Shown: positions 34,538 through 45,424, counted from the first letter of the stretch. The stretch: 50,920 nt of DNA from Actinomycetota bacterium (GCA_020444505.1 JAHLKU010000002.1:1-50920), one strand, 5' to 3'. Numbers and translations: made by a program. Notes: a model not told the origin generated them from the sequence alone.

Positions 34538-34540
34538 GCT
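34535..34540 (+). promoter_or_regulatory. -10 box TAGGCT overlapping the photolyase stop codon
   Basis: TAGGCT begins with the TAG stop of phr. It would give a leader of about 36 nt that can fold into a GC hairpin (34545-34569) just before the GGAGGAGG ribosome-binding site of the subtilase gene. Confidence 0.45.
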
Positions 34541-34582
34541 CGGGCCGGGCGGGGGGATTCCGCCCCCGGAGGAGGTTCGGCG

Positions 34583-37057
34583 ATGAGGCCCGGCCGGCGG
34601 CACCCGAGGTGGGCGGTGGTGGCGCTCGCCGCATCGATGACGGCCGCCTGCGGGGGATCGGCGCTCTCCGTCGACGGGACCTCTTCCACGACCACCGCCA
34701 CCACGGCCGCGATCTTGCCTGTCGAACCGACGTTCTCGTACCGGGTGGACGCGACGGTCGCCGATCCGTCGGGCGCCGTCGAGGTCGTCGCCAACGACAC
34801 GGGCTCCTCACGCTTCACCCCCGGCCGGATCGTGCTCGTCTTCGCCGACCCTGCCGACCTGGACGCAGTCCTCGACCGGTACGACGGCACGGTGGTCCAC
34901 TCCTTCTCGACCGGCGACTACGGCGTCCCGGGGCCCACGTACGCGGTGATCGAGGTGGATCTGTCCACCGTGGACCCGGACGAGATGCCGGGCGCCATGA
35001 CGGCGCTGGGCATCGAGGGCTCGTCGGCGTTCGGGTCGGAGGACGGCGCCCGCCTTGCAGCCATCGTGGCCGTCGAACGGGCCGCCGGCCGGCAGGTGAG
35101 CCTCGAGTGGAGGACCGAGACCACCGAGATCCCGTTCTCGACGCAGGAGGCCAGCACCACCGGCGGGCGCCGGGGATGGTCACCGAACGCCTACGAGTTG
35201 TCCTACTACCAGCGGGATTCCGTGCAGGGCTTCGGGGTGGCAGAGGCGTGGTCGCTGATGTACTACGCGGGGGTCCTCGGCAACCGGGTGCCCATCGCCG
35301 TCATCGACCGTGGCTTCGAGGTGGACGATGACTTCGCCGACCCGGTCACCTACGCCATGGACCCGTCCTACCTGGAGTTCGGCGAGTCCGACGACGGGTA
35401 CCACGGGTACGAGACGTCGTCGATCGCGATGGCGATCCCCGACAACGGCTACGGGATCGCCGGGGTCGCCGGCGTGGTCGCCGAGCCGATCCTCATCCAG
35501 CGCGGCGCATCCACCGACACCGATGCCATCGAGGCGCTGCTCCAGGCCCGTGCCCTCGGCGCAGAGATCGTCAGCATGTCGTTCATCACCGCGGTGATCG
35601 ACGAATGGGCCTACGTTGCCGACCTCTGGGACCCCGTCACGAGCGCCCTCGCCGACGACGGCGTGCTGATGTTCGCCTCTTCCGGCAACGGAGGAGGCAA
35701 CCTCGACGAGGCCGTCGCCGAGCGAGAGGGGCTGATCGGCACCCGCCCGTGCCAGGCACCGGGGGTGATCTGCGTCGGCGGCCTGGCCGAGGACTCGATC
35801 GACCGCGACGAGCACTCGGTGTACGGAGAGCCCGGCGGCAGCGTGCCCATCTTCGGTCCGTACTGCGTCCACACGATCCCGCCGCAAGGCGGCGGCACGG
35901 TGTTCTGGACCTGCGGGACCAGCCTGTCGGCGCCCTTCGTGGCCGGCGTCGCCGCGCTCGTGTGGGCGTCCAACCCCGACCTGACCGCCGACCAGGTGTG
36001 GGCGATCATGGAGGCGACCGCCCATCCCGGCCGCTGGCCGCGGGTGAACGCCTACGGGGCGGTGGCCGACGCGCTGCCGCCGGCTGCCTTCGTCTCGTTC
36101 GCCGAACCGGCGCCCGATTCGGGCCACGAACTGGCGAACGCCATCACGCTGGCTGCGGTCGTGGCCATCCCGACCGACCTGAACACCTCGTCCGCCGAGG
36201 TGACGATTCGGTTCGCCTCCGATCTCGACGGGCCGATCGACGAGACCACGTGGACGGTCGTGATGGAGCACGACGAGGCGGTGTCCACCCAGCGCGTGTC
36301 CACGGTGACGGCCGACCTGTCGGAGGGAGACCACGTGCTGACCGTGACGGCCACGTACGGCGACGCCGAGGTCTCGGACATCAGGATCATCCACGTCGGC
36401 AACTCGCCGCCGACCGACCTGGTGATCACTCAGCCCGACGACGGGGACCTGGTGTGCGAGGGCTCGACGGTGTTGCTGCGAGGCGACGCGTTCGACATCA
36501 ACGAGCAGCTCGGCCTGTCCAACAGCGCGTTCCGCTGGTCGTCGAGCATCGACGGCCCTCTGGGCAGGGGCCGCAACCGGTCGGAGGACGGACTCAGCGT
36601 CGGCGAGCACGTGATCACCATGCGGGTGGTGGATGCCGGCGGTCTCGAGTCGTCGGAGACGGTGGGGATCACCGTCTGGTCGGCGACCTACCCGGCGTGC
36701 CGCGATGCTCCGCCCGACGCGCGGATCAACCGGCCGCTCGACGAGGCGAGCTTCTATGTGGACTACGAAGGGGACGACTACGAGACGGGTGTCGACGAGG
36801 ACGGCGCCTACGTCGTGGTGACGCTCCGGGTCCGGGTGAGCGACGACCGGGACGAGCCGGAGGATCTGCAGATCGACTTCTACGTCACCCCCGACGAGCC
36901 CGACGCGTGGGTGGGCAGCGGGCGCACCATCGAGACGAGGCTCCATCTCCCCGATGGCGAGACCTCACAGGCCAAGACGATCCGGGTCGTCGTCTACGAC
37001 AGCGGCGGCAACGTGGCCGAAGACGAGATCAGGGTGTTCGTCAGCCGCTTCGTGTGA
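34583..37057 (+). CDS. Subtilisin-like (S8) serine protease lipoprotein
   Basis: 824 residues. Lipoprotein signal with Cys23, then a Thr-rich spacer. Residues 45-200 look like a propeptide. The catalytic domain has IAVIDRGFEV (D242), DDGYHGYETSS (H274), FASSGNGGG (oxyanion N369) and CGTSLSAPFVAG (S447), a full S8 triad although the His block reads HGYE rather than the usual HGT. From about 480 on come beta-sandwich domains (DLSEGDHVLTVTATYGDAEV and GLSVGEHVITMRVVDAGGLES repeat the same theme), probably Ig-like substrate or wall-binding modules. It should act outside the cell, anchored to the membrane. GGAGGAGG sits 7 nt before ATG 34583. It converges with the cyclophilin gene, 3 nt apart. Confidence 0.88.
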   Translation: MRPGRRHPRWAVVALAASMTAACGGSALSVDGTSSTTTATTAAILPVEPTFSYRVDATVADPSGAVEVVANDTGSSRFTPGRIVLVFADPADLDAVLDRYDGTVVHSFSTGDYGVPGPTYAVIEVDLSTVDPDEMPGAMTALGIEGSSAFGSEDGARLAAIVAVERAAGRQVSLEWRTETTEIPFSTQEASTTGGRRGWSPNAYELSYYQRDSVQGFGVAEAWSLMYYAGVLGNRVPIAVIDRGFEVDDDFADPVTYAMDPSYLEFGESDDGYHGYETSSIAMAIPDNGYGIAGVAGVVAEPILIQRGASTDTDAIEALLQARALGAEIVSMSFITAVIDEWAYVADLWDPVTSALADDGVLMFASSGNGGGNLDEAVAEREGLIGTRPCQAPGVICVGGLAEDSIDRDEHSVYGEPGGSVPIFGPYCVHTIPPQGGGTVFWTCGTSLSAPFVAGVAALVWASNPDLTADQVWAIMEATAHPGRWPRVNAYGAVADALPPAAFVSFAEPAPDSGHELANAITLAAVVAIPTDLNTSSAEVTIRFASDLDGPIDETTWTVVMEHDEAVSTQRVSTVTADLSEGDHVLTVTATYGDAEVSDIRIIHVGNSPPTDLVITQPDDGDLVCEGSTVLLRGDAFDINEQLGLSNSAFRWSSSIDGPLGRGRNRSEDGLSVGEHVITMRVVDAGGLESSETVGITVWSATYPACRDAPPDARINRPLDEASFYVDYEGDDYETGVDEDGAYVVVTLRVRVSDDRDEPEDLQIDFYVTPDEPDAWVGSGRTIETRLHLPDGETSQAKTIRVVVYDSGGNVAEDEIRVFVSRFV

Positions 37058-37060
37058 GCG

Positions 37061-37567
37061 CTACCCCTCGGTGATGGTGACGCGCTCGATGACGGCGTCC
37101 ACCGTGGGGCGCTCGCCGGCCCGGGGGAGGGCGGCGATGGCGTCCACCGCGTTCATGCCGTCGGTCACGTCGCCGAAGATGGTGTAGGCGTGGGGGAGGC
37201 CGACGTCGGCCAGGCAGACGAAGAACTGGCTGCCGTTGGTGTTGGGCCCGGCGTTGGCCATCGCCACCACCCCGCGCCGGTACTGGCCGTCGCCCTCCAG
37301 TTCGTCCCGGAAGCGGTAGCCGGGGCCGCCCCGCCCGGTGCCGGTGGGGTCGCCGCCCTGGACGACGAACCCGGGGACGACGCGGTGGAAGATCACGCCG
37401 TCGTAGAAGCCCTCGCGGGCCAGGAACACGAAGTTGTTGACGGCGAGCGGGGCCTCGGCGGGCCGGAACCGGATCTCGATGTCGCCCTCCGAGGTGTGGA
37501 GGGTGGCGGTGTAGGCCGTGTCGAGATCGATCGCGAGGTCGGGGGCGGCGGCGTACTGCTTGGTCAC
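37061..37567 (-). CDS. Cyclophilin-type peptidyl-prolyl cis-trans isomerase
   Basis: 168 residues. FYDGVIFHRVVPGFVVQGGDPTGTGRGGPGYRFRDEL carries the catalytic Arg region; MANAGPNTNGSQFFV is the substrate-binding site; HAYTIFGDVTDGM completes the fold. It speeds proline isomerisation in folding proteins. No signal peptide is seen, so it is cytoplasmic. Start chosen at GTG 37567 with CTGGAG upstream; the longer frame to 37840 runs through the promoter region and overlaps the next gene. A TAGGGT box at 37600-37605 gives a leader of about 30 nt. Confidence 0.9.
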   Translation of the reverse strand: MTKQYAAAPDLAIDLDTAYTATLHTSEGDIEIRFRPAEAPLAVNNFVFLAREGFYDGVIFHRVVPGFVVQGGDPTGTGRGGPGYRFRDELEGDGQYRRGVVAMANAGPNTNGSQFFVCLADVGLPHAYTIFGDVTDGMNAVDAIAALPRAGERPTVDAVIERVTITEG

Positions 37568-37599
37568 GGGGCGCTCCAGAGGTCGTCTGCGGTTGCTAC

Positions 37600-37605
37600 A
37601 CCCTA
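37600..37605 (-). promoter_or_regulatory. -10 box TAGGGT for the cyclophilin gene (leadered)
   Basis: TAGGGT on the minus strand about 32 nt before GTG 37567. The rest of 37568-37697 holds a weak 6-bp hairpin (37668-37682) that could end the acyl-CoA dehydrogenase transcript. Confidence 0.4.
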
Positions 37606-37697
37606 GGCGCGCCGAGGCATCTGTCCGGCGCATCGGCGCCGCACCGTCCCTCCGGGGGCGGTCCTCTTCGGCGGTTCGCCGATCGGGAGTGTGTTCG

Positions 37698-39473
37698 CTA
37701 CAGCCTGTCCACCGGGATGGCGAACAGGCCCCCGGCGCCGGCGAGAGCGGGAGGCAGCAGGCCGCGCACCCTGGGCAGCACCTGGCCGGCGAAGAACTGC
37801 GCGGTGGCGATCTTGTCGGCGAGGAACTCGTCGTCGTCACCGCCGAGCCCTTCGTGGGCCGCGAGCGCCGAGAGCCCCAGCAGCCATCCGCCGGCGGTGA
37901 GTCCGAACATGTCCTGGTACGGGGTGGCGCCCGCCAGGGCGTCGTTGGGGTCCTCCATGAGCATCTTCCCCAGGCCCAGCGACGCCTCGGTGAGGGCGCC
38001 GACGGCGTCGTGGAGCGCGGCGCCGATGGGGGCCAGGTCCTCCACTGCCGCCAGCCGGTCGGCGACGCCCGCCATCTCCTCGAGCATCTCCCGCACCGCG
38101 TCGCCGCCGCGGATGGGCAGCTTGCGGGCCACCAGGTCGGCGGCCTGGATGCCGTTGGTGCCCTCGTAGATGGGGGTGATCCGGGCGTCGCGGAAGTGCT
38201 GCGGCATCCCGCTCTCCTCGATGTACCCCATGCCGCCGAGCACCTGGATGCCCAGCGAGGTGACCTCCACGCTCATGTCGGTCGGCCACGACTTGGACAC
38301 CGGCGTCAGGATGGCCAGCCGCTCGGCGGCGCGGGTGCGCTCCGCCTCGTCGGGATGGTGGTGCGACACATCGATGGCCTCGGCGGTCTTGAACACCAGG
38401 CAGCGGGCGGCCTCGATCTGCGCCCGCATCAGCAGCAGCATCCTCCGCACGTCGGGGTGCTCCACGATCGGCGACTTCTCGGTCTTCGGGGCGCCGACGG
38501 CGCGGCCCTGCTTGCGCTCCAGGGCGTACTCGACGGCCGCCTGGTACGCCCGCTCGGCCACGGCCACGCCCTGCAGCCCCACCTGGAGCCGGGCGTTGTT
38601 CATCATCAGGAACATGTACCGCATGCCCTGGTTGACCTCACCGATGAGTTCCCCCACCGACTCGTCGAACGCCAGCACCGCGGTGGGCGAGGCGTGGATC
38701 CCCAGCTTGGACTCCAGCGACACCGTCTCGACGTGGTTCTCCTCGCCGAGCGTGCCGTCGTCGTTCACCAGGAACTTGGGGACGATGAAGCAGGAGATGC
38801 CCTTGGTGCCGGGAGGGGCGTCGGGGGTGCGGGCCAGCACCATGTGGACGATGTTGTCGGCCAGGTCGTGGTCGCCCCACGTGATGAAGATCTTGTTGCC
38901 GGTGATGCGGTACGTCCCGTCGTCCTGCGGGACGGCCTTGGTGGTGAGGGCGCCGACGTCCGAGCCGGCGTCGGCCTCGGTCAGCACCATCGTGCCGGTC
39001 CACTCCGCCGACACCAGCTTCTCGAGGTAGCGGGCCTTCTGGTCGTCGGAGCCGTGGGTCAACAGCAGTTCGACGGTGCCGTAGGTGAGCATGGGGCACA
39101 GCGAGAAGGCCATGTTGGCGGTGGTGACCAGTTCGTTGACGGCGGTCGCGACCACGCCGGGCATGGCGCCGCCGCCCACCTCCTCGGGGAAGGCGACCGC
39201 AGGCCACCCGGACGCCCGGAACGCCGCGTAGGCCTCCCGGAACCCGGTCGGGGTGGTGACGGATCCGTCCGCCAGGGTGCTGTGCTCGTCGTCGCCCACC
39301 TCGTTGAGTGGGGCGATCACCTCGGCGGCGAAGCGGCCGGCCTCGCCGAGGGCGCCGACCACGAACTCCGGGTCGGCGTAGGGGAATGCCTCGAAGGTGG
39401 CGAGCGACGGCAGGTCGGCCACATGGGTGAGGACGAACTCGATGTCCTTGAGCGGGGGGCGGTAGTCGGTCAT
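37698..39473 (-). CDS. Acyl-CoA dehydrogenase (DmdC-like long form)
   Basis: 591 residues, longer than classical acyl-CoA dehydrogenases (about 380). The N-terminal extension begins YRPPLKDIEFVL, the hallmark of the DmdC/PF12418 group, and a C-terminal helical domain follows the core. Core motifs: MVLTEADAGSDVGALTTKA, GNKIFITWGDHDL, SKLGIHASPTAVLAFDE, LGGMGYIEESGMPQHFRDARITPIYEGTNGIQA; the Glu in YEGTNGIQ is the likely catalytic base. It uses FAD to make an enoyl-CoA from an unknown acyl-CoA; methylmercaptopropionyl-CoA is only one option. The ATG follows TAGCCT by 7 nt. It diverges from the TetR-led cluster and could act on its products. Confidence 0.88.
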   Translation of the reverse strand: MTDYRPPLKDIEFVLTHVADLPSLATFEAFPYADPEFVVGALGEAGRFAAEVIAPLNEVGDDEHSTLADGSVTTPTGFREAYAAFRASGWPAVAFPEEVGGGAMPGVVATAVNELVTTANMAFSLCPMLTYGTVELLLTHGSDDQKARYLEKLVSAEWTGTMVLTEADAGSDVGALTTKAVPQDDGTYRITGNKIFITWGDHDLADNIVHMVLARTPDAPPGTKGISCFIVPKFLVNDDGTLGEENHVETVSLESKLGIHASPTAVLAFDESVGELIGEVNQGMRYMFLMMNNARLQVGLQGVAVAERAYQAAVEYALERKQGRAVGAPKTEKSPIVEHPDVRRMLLLMRAQIEAARCLVFKTAEAIDVSHHHPDEAERTRAAERLAILTPVSKSWPTDMSVEVTSLGIQVLGGMGYIEESGMPQHFRDARITPIYEGTNGIQAADLVARKLPIRGGDAVREMLEEMAGVADRLAAVEDLAPIGAALHDAVGALTEASLGLGKMLMEDPNDALAGATPYQDMFGLTAGGWLLGLSALAAHEGLGGDDDEFLADKIATAQFFAGQVLPRVRGLLPPALAGAGGLFAIPVDRL

Positions 39474-39480
39474 GGTCGTG

Positions 39481-39486
39481 AGGCTA
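39481..39486 (-). promoter_or_regulatory. -10 box TAGCCT, leaderless start of the acyl-CoA dehydrogenase gene
   Basis: TAGCCT on the minus strand, 7 nt before ATG 39473. The stretch to 39539 is almost pure G and C and can form an 8-bp hairpin (39497-39520). Confidence 0.6.
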
Positions 39487-39539
39487 CGCCGCGCCGGGGC
39501 CGGGCGGGGCGACCCGGCCCGGCGGCGGCGCGGTGCCGC

Positions 39540-39569
39540 TTGACAGCACCCCGTCCGCGCGGGTAGACA
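39540..39569 (+). promoter_or_regulatory. Strong promoter of the TetR-led cluster (TTGACA / TAGACA)
   Basis: A consensus -35 TTGACA at 39540-39545 and a -10 TAGACA at 39564-39569 with an 18-bp spacer, the best housekeeping-sigma promoter in the window. The start of transcription should fall at about 39576, inside the palindrome that follows. Confidence 0.7.
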
Positions 39570-39590
39570 TGACACCTGAATCAGTTGTCA
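39570..39590. promoter_or_regulatory. 21-bp palindromic operator, probable TetR autoregulation site
   Basis: The blocks TGACA, CTGA, TCAG and TGTCA are arranged symmetrically, with only the centre and one position per arm off symmetry. The site begins right after the -10 box and covers the expected start of transcription, the classical place for repression. It ends 1 nt before the GGAGGGAGGAAG ribosome-binding region. No second copy was noticed in the window. Confidence 0.75.
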
Positions 39591-39603
39591 GGAGGGAGGA
39601 AGC

Positions 39604-40226
39604 TTGGCAGCTGAGCGGGCGTTCGGTGAACCGATCACAGAACGGGGCCGGGCCACTCGACAGGCGCTGCTCGACGCCGCCGAAGCGGTGTTCGACGAGT
39701 ACTCCTTCGACCGGGCGTCGATCAGCGAGATCACGCGCCGGGCCGGTGTCGCCCAGGGCACCTTCTACCTCTATTTCTCCGACAAGCGCGCCGTGTTCGT
39801 CGAACTGGTCGAGACGCTCAGCCACGGCCTCCGCAGCGCCATCGCCGAAGCCGTCGAGGGTGCGGCCGACCGCGTGGAGGTGGAGCGCATCGGCTTCGAT
39901 GTGTTCTTCGACTACATCACCCGGCACCGCGGGTTCTACAAACTGGTGCGCGAGTCGGAGTTCGTCGACCCCGACGTGTTCCACTCCTACTACGACCACT
40001 TCCTGAAGGGCTACGTCCCCGGTCTCGCCGAGGCCATCGAGCGGGGCGAGATCGCCGGCGATCTCGACCCCGAGGTGCTGGCGTTCTGTCTGATGGGCAT
40101 CGGCGAGATCATCGGCCTGCGCTACGTGGTGTGGCAGGACGGCAGGCCCCTCGACCGGCGCATCGCCGAGCAGGTGTGGCGGTTCATGCTGCGGGGCCTC
40201 GGCGTGCCGGAAGAGGGGACGGACTG

Positions 40227-40227
<1 letters not shown>
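39604..40227 (+). CDS. TetR-family transcriptional regulator
   Basis: 207 residues. N-terminal HTH at about 15-62: RQALLDAAEAVFDEYSFDRASISEITRRAGVAQGTFYLYFSDKRAVF is the textbook TetR pattern. The C-terminal ligand domain (FFDYITRHRGFYKLVRESEFVDPDVFHSYYDHFLKGYVPGL) is helical and resembles those of fatty-acid and acyl-CoA regulators. Start at TTG 39604 with GGAGGAAG before it; this is the rare start in the window and may limit its level. It probably represses its own operon through the 39570-39590 palindrome until an acid or acyl-CoA is present. It is coupled to the first ligase gene by TGATG. Confidence 0.9.
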
Positions 40228-41728
<1,501 letters not shown>

Positions 41729-41732
<4 letters not shown>

Positions 41733-42775
41733 GCGACGTCAGGGCCGGCGTGGTCGCCACCGCCCACTACCTCCCCCCCGAGGTGATGACCTCCGCCGAG
41801 ATCGCCGAGGCCGCCGGCCTCCCGCCGTGGGTGGTCGAGGAGAAGCTCGGCATCACCCAGAAGCACATCGCCACCCCCGACACCCATCCCAACGAGATGG
41901 CCGCCATCGCCGGCAGGGAGTGCATCGAGAAGGCCGGCATCGACCCGGCCGAGATCGACGTCGTGCTCTGCACCACCGAGGAGTGGAAGGAGTACTGCCT
42001 CTGGACCGCAGGCATCGACCTGGCCTACGAGATCGGGGCCACCAACGCCTGGGGCATGGACATCCACATGCGGTGCGCCACCACGGTGACCGCCATGAAG
42101 CTGGCCAAGTCGCTGATGGCCGCCGACGACGACATCGACACCGTGATGATCGCCGGCGGCTACGTCGTCTCCCGGTTCATCGACTTCTCGAACATGCGGA
42201 CGTCGTTCCTGTTCAACATCGGCGCCGGTGCCGGGGCGATGCTGGTCAAGCGGGACTGGCCGGCCAACCGCATCCTCGGCAGCCACCTGATGTCGGACGG
42301 CACCATGGCGCGCCACGTGATCGTGCCGTCCAGCGGGACGATGAAGCACCCCACCGACCAGGCGGTGGCCGACGGGGAGTTCTTCTTCGACCTCGTGGAG
42401 CCGGAAGCCATGAAGAGCCGGCTCAACGAGGTCTCCATGGACAACTGGATGCACTGTGTGGACGAGGCGCTGCGCAAGAGCGGCGCCAAGGCCGACGGCA
42501 GCCCGTACGCCCGTGACGACGTGTCCTATCTCGACATGCTGCTGGTGAAGCCCTCGGCGCACCGCGACATGCTGGAGCGGCTCGGGCTCACCGAGGACCG
42601 CTCCACCTACCTGGGGTCGATCGGCCACATCGGCGAGCAGGACACGATCATCTCCATCGACGAGGGCCTCCGCACCGGGGCCCTGCGCGACGGCGACGTC
42701 ATCGCCGCCGTCGGGGCCGGGATCGGGTACGTCTGGGCGGCCGGGATCCTGCAGTGGGGACCGGTGGAGGACTGA
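41729..42775 (+). CDS. KAS III-like condensing enzyme with His in place of the catalytic Asn
   Basis: 348 residues of the thiolase-like fold, FabH/HMG-CoA-synthase branch. The start GVVATAHYLPPEVMTSAEIAE and WVVEEKLGITQKHIA match KAS III. The nucleophile is C116 (DIHMRCATTV). VKPSAHRDML supplies His278. In FabH the third residue is Asn in a GN motif; here the aligned SIGHIGEQD has H300. The end GDVIAAVGAGIGYVWAAGILQW is typical. Reaction unknown: it may condense, or split by reverse condensation, acyl-CoAs made by the flanking ligases. Overlaps both neighbours (ATGA and TGATG), so synthesis is coupled to theirs. Confidence 0.8.
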
Positions 42776-44310
42776 TGGAGCAATCGACCTACGTCACCGA
42801 CTGGCTCGACAAGCGGTCCCGACTCACCCCCGACCGGGTGGGCCTGGTGGACTACCGCAGCGGCGCCGAGACCACCTACCGGGAGTGGAACGCCCGCGCC
42901 AACAAGACCGCCCGCTACCTGCAGTCGCTGGGCCTGCGCCGCGGCGACCGCCTCGCCGTGTACAGCGGCAACACCCCCGAGTACGTGGACCTGTTCTTCG
43001 CAGCGGGGAAGCTCGGCATCATCCTGCAGAACCTGAACTGGCGGCTCACGGTGCGCGAACTGGAGGGCATCGTGGCCGACGGCGAGCCCCGGGTGCTGAT
43101 GTACTCCCCGGAGTGGGCCGAGAACGTCGAGGCGCTGCGGCCGTCCTTCACGACGATCGCACAGGTGGTGGCCCTGCAGGGCGACCCGGGCGGCGACCGC
43201 CCGTTCTCCGAGCGCGACGCCATGGACGACGGCCCGGTCGAGATGCCCGACCTGTCGTGGGACGACCCCTGGGGCATCTACTACACCGGCGGCACCACCG
43301 GCCTCCCCAAGGGGGCGATCCTCACCCACGGCAACATCACCTGGAACAGCGTCAACACGATCTCGTCGTGGGGCGTCCACGGCGGGCACGTCGCCCCGCT
43401 GCAGCTGCCGTTCTTCCACGTCGGCGGGCCGAACATCTTCCTGATGCCGCTGGTGCACACCGGCGGGAAGACCATCCTGTGCGAGGGCTTCGACCTCGAC
43501 GAGACCTTCGACCTCATCGAGTCGGGCGGCATCACCCACTACGTGGCCGTCCCGACGATGTACCAGATGATGCAGAGCCACCCCCGGTGGGAGGCGGCCG
43601 ACTTCTCGCACCTGGAGCTGGTCATCAGCGGCGGGGCGCCGTGCCCGTTGCCGGTGATGCAGAAGTTCTGGGACCGGGGCATCGACTTCAAGATGGGCTA
43701 CGGGCTCACCGAGGCCGCAGGCAACAACTTCTGGCTGCCGCCGCCCGATGTGGCCCGCAAGACCACCTCGGTGGGCCACCCGCTGTTCCACATCGCCATG
43801 AAGGTGGTGGGGGAGGACGGCGAGGCGCTGGGGCCGAACGAGGAGGGCGAACTGCTCATCAAGGGGCCGCACGTCACTCCCGGCTACTGGAACCGGCCCG
43901 AAGCGACCGCCGAGACCATCGTGGACGGGTGGCTGCACACCGGCGACGTGGCCCGCTACGACGACGAGGGCTTCTTCACCATCATCGGCCGCAGCAAGGA
44001 CATGTACATCTCCGGCGGCGAGAACGTGTACCCCGCCGAGATCGAGAGCGTCATCCTCGACCACCCGGCCGTGGCCGAGGCGGCGGTGATCGGCATCCCC
44101 CACGAGACGTGGGGCGAGGTCGGCAAGGCGTTCGTGGTGAAGGCGCCGGGCGCCGAGATCGACGAGGACGCGCTGCTGGCCTATCTGCTCGAGCGCCTCG
44201 CCAAGTACAAGGTCCCCAAGTCGGTGGCATTCATCGATGAGATCCCCAAGACCGCCATCGGGAAGATGGACAAGAAGGTCCTGGCCGCCGCAGAAGGAGG
44301 CGCAGCATGA
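42775..44310 (+). CDS. Acyl-CoA synthetase (AMP-forming), second of two
   Basis: 511 residues, ANL superfamily. P-loop YTGGTTGLPKG, QLPFFHVGG, YVAVPTMYQMM, ISGGAPCP, MGYGLTEAAGNNFW, GWLHTGDVARYDDEG, IGRSKDMYISGGENVYPAEIE and GKMDKKVL (Lys at about 497) are complete. It is clearly different from the first ligase in its substrate-lining regions (GLTEAAGNN versus GMTEFGPD), so the two probably activate different acids or act at different steps. ATG 42775 overlaps the upstream stop (TGATG) and the stop overlaps the hydrolase ATG (ATGA). Confidence 0.9.
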   Translation: MEQSTYVTDWLDKRSRLTPDRVGLVDYRSGAETTYREWNARANKTARYLQSLGLRRGDRLAVYSGNTPEYVDLFFAAGKLGIILQNLNWRLTVRELEGIVADGEPRVLMYSPEWAENVEALRPSFTTIAQVVALQGDPGGDRPFSERDAMDDGPVEMPDLSWDDPWGIYYTGGTTGLPKGAILTHGNITWNSVNTISSWGVHGGHVAPLQLPFFHVGGPNIFLMPLVHTGGKTILCEGFDLDETFDLIESGGITHYVAVPTMYQMMQSHPRWEAADFSHLELVISGGAPCPLPVMQKFWDRGIDFKMGYGLTEAAGNNFWLPPPDVARKTTSVGHPLFHIAMKVVGEDGEALGPNEEGELLIKGPHVTPGYWNRPEATAETIVDGWLHTGDVARYDDEGFFTIIGRSKDMYISGGENVYPAEIESVILDHPAVAEAAVIGIPHETWGEVGKAFVVKAPGAEIDEDALLAYLLERLAKYKVPKSVAFIDEIPKTAIGKMDKKVLAAAEGGAA

Positions 44311-45374
44311 GCATCCCCGTCACTCCGGGGGTGGAGGCGAAGCGGGTCACCACCGACCGCGTCACCACCCGGGTCCTCTTCACCGGCGACCCCGGCGGGG
44401 TGCCGGTGCTGTTCCTGCACGGGAACATCTCCTGCGCCACCTGGTGGGAGCGGACCATGCTTCGCATGCCGGAGGGGTACTGGGGCATCGCTCCCGACCA
44501 GCGCAACTACGGCGAGTGCGAGCGCGGCACGGTCATCGACGCCACGCTCGGCCTCGCCGACCTGGTGGAGGACGCCATCACGCTGCTCGACCACCTCGGC
44601 GTCGGCCGGGCGTTCGTCTGCGGCAACTCGCTGGGCGGCAACGTGGTGTGGCGGCTCATCATGGACCATCCGGAGCGGGTCATCGGGGCCATCCAGGCCG
44701 GCCCGGGCTCTCCCTACGGGTTCGGCGGCAACCACGGCCTGGAGGGGACCCCGATCTACGACGACTGGGCCGGTTCCGGCGGCGGGGTCATCAACCGCGA
44801 GATGGTGCGGATCCTCGGAGAGGGCGACAAGTCGGCCGAGCACATCCTGTCGCCCCGCAACGCCATCCGCCGCCTGGTGTGGGGCCCCGACGTGATCCCC
44901 GACTGGGAGGACGCCCTCATCGACGCCGCGTTCGCCACCGAGGTGGGTGAGGACTCGTACCCGGGCGACCACGTGGAGTCCCCCAACTGGCCCTACTTCG
45001 CCCCCGGGGTGAAGGGGGCCACCAACGGCCTGTCCGGCAAGTACCTGGCCGACCCGCAGCGTCTGGTGGACGTCGAGCCGAAGCCGCCGATCCTGTGGAT
45101 CCGCGGCAGCGCCGACCTCGCGATCGGCGACCCGGCCGCCAGCGACCCGGCCAACCTCGGGCAACTGGGCCTGATGCCCGGCTACCCGGGTCCCGACGCG
45201 TATCCGCCACAGCCGATGATCGGCCAGACCCGGGCGGTCCTCGACCGCTACGCGGCGGCCGGAGGCGATTACCGGGAGGAGGTGATCGAGGGGGCGGCCC
45301 ACGTGCCGTTCATCACGACACCCGATGAGTACGACCAAGCATTCCATGCGTTCCTAGAGGAGTTCCATCCGTGA
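44307..45374 (+). CDS. Alpha/beta hydrolase of the uptake/activation cluster
   Basis: 355 residues. VLFLHGNISCATWW has the oxyanion motif; APDQRNYGECERG follows; FVCGNSLGGNVVW holds the nucleophile S108; ILWIRGSADLAIGD gives the acid candidate; GAAHVPF gives H332. The lid region (150-260) is long. Candidates include an esterase releasing the acid for the ligases, or a C-C bond or thioester hydrolase acting on the condensing-enzyme product. Coupled to the ligase by ATGA; the transporter follows after a 50-nt gap. Confidence 0.85.
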   Translation: MSIPVTPGVEAKRVTTDRVTTRVLFTGDPGGVPVLFLHGNISCATWWERTMLRMPEGYWGIAPDQRNYGECERGTVIDATLGLADLVEDAITLLDHLGVGRAFVCGNSLGGNVVWRLIMDHPERVIGAIQAGPGSPYGFGGNHGLEGTPIYDDWAGSGGGVINREMVRILGEGDKSAEHILSPRNAIRRLVWGPDVIPDWEDALIDAAFATEVGEDSYPGDHVESPNWPYFAPGVKGATNGLSGKYLADPQRLVDVEPKPPILWIRGSADLAIGDPAASDPANLGQLGLMPGYPGPDAYPPQPMIGQTRAVLDRYAAAGGDYREEVIEGAAHVPFITTPDEYDQAFHAFLEEFHP

Positions 45375-45424
45375 CTCCTCCGGGACACCGACAGAGAGCA
45401 ACACATACGAACGGGAGGAAACGA

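Noticed and set aside
39497-39520. 8-bp inverted repeat in the GC-only block between the divergent promoters
   Set aside because: In nearly pure G and C such repeats arise easily, and it lies outside both promoter cores.
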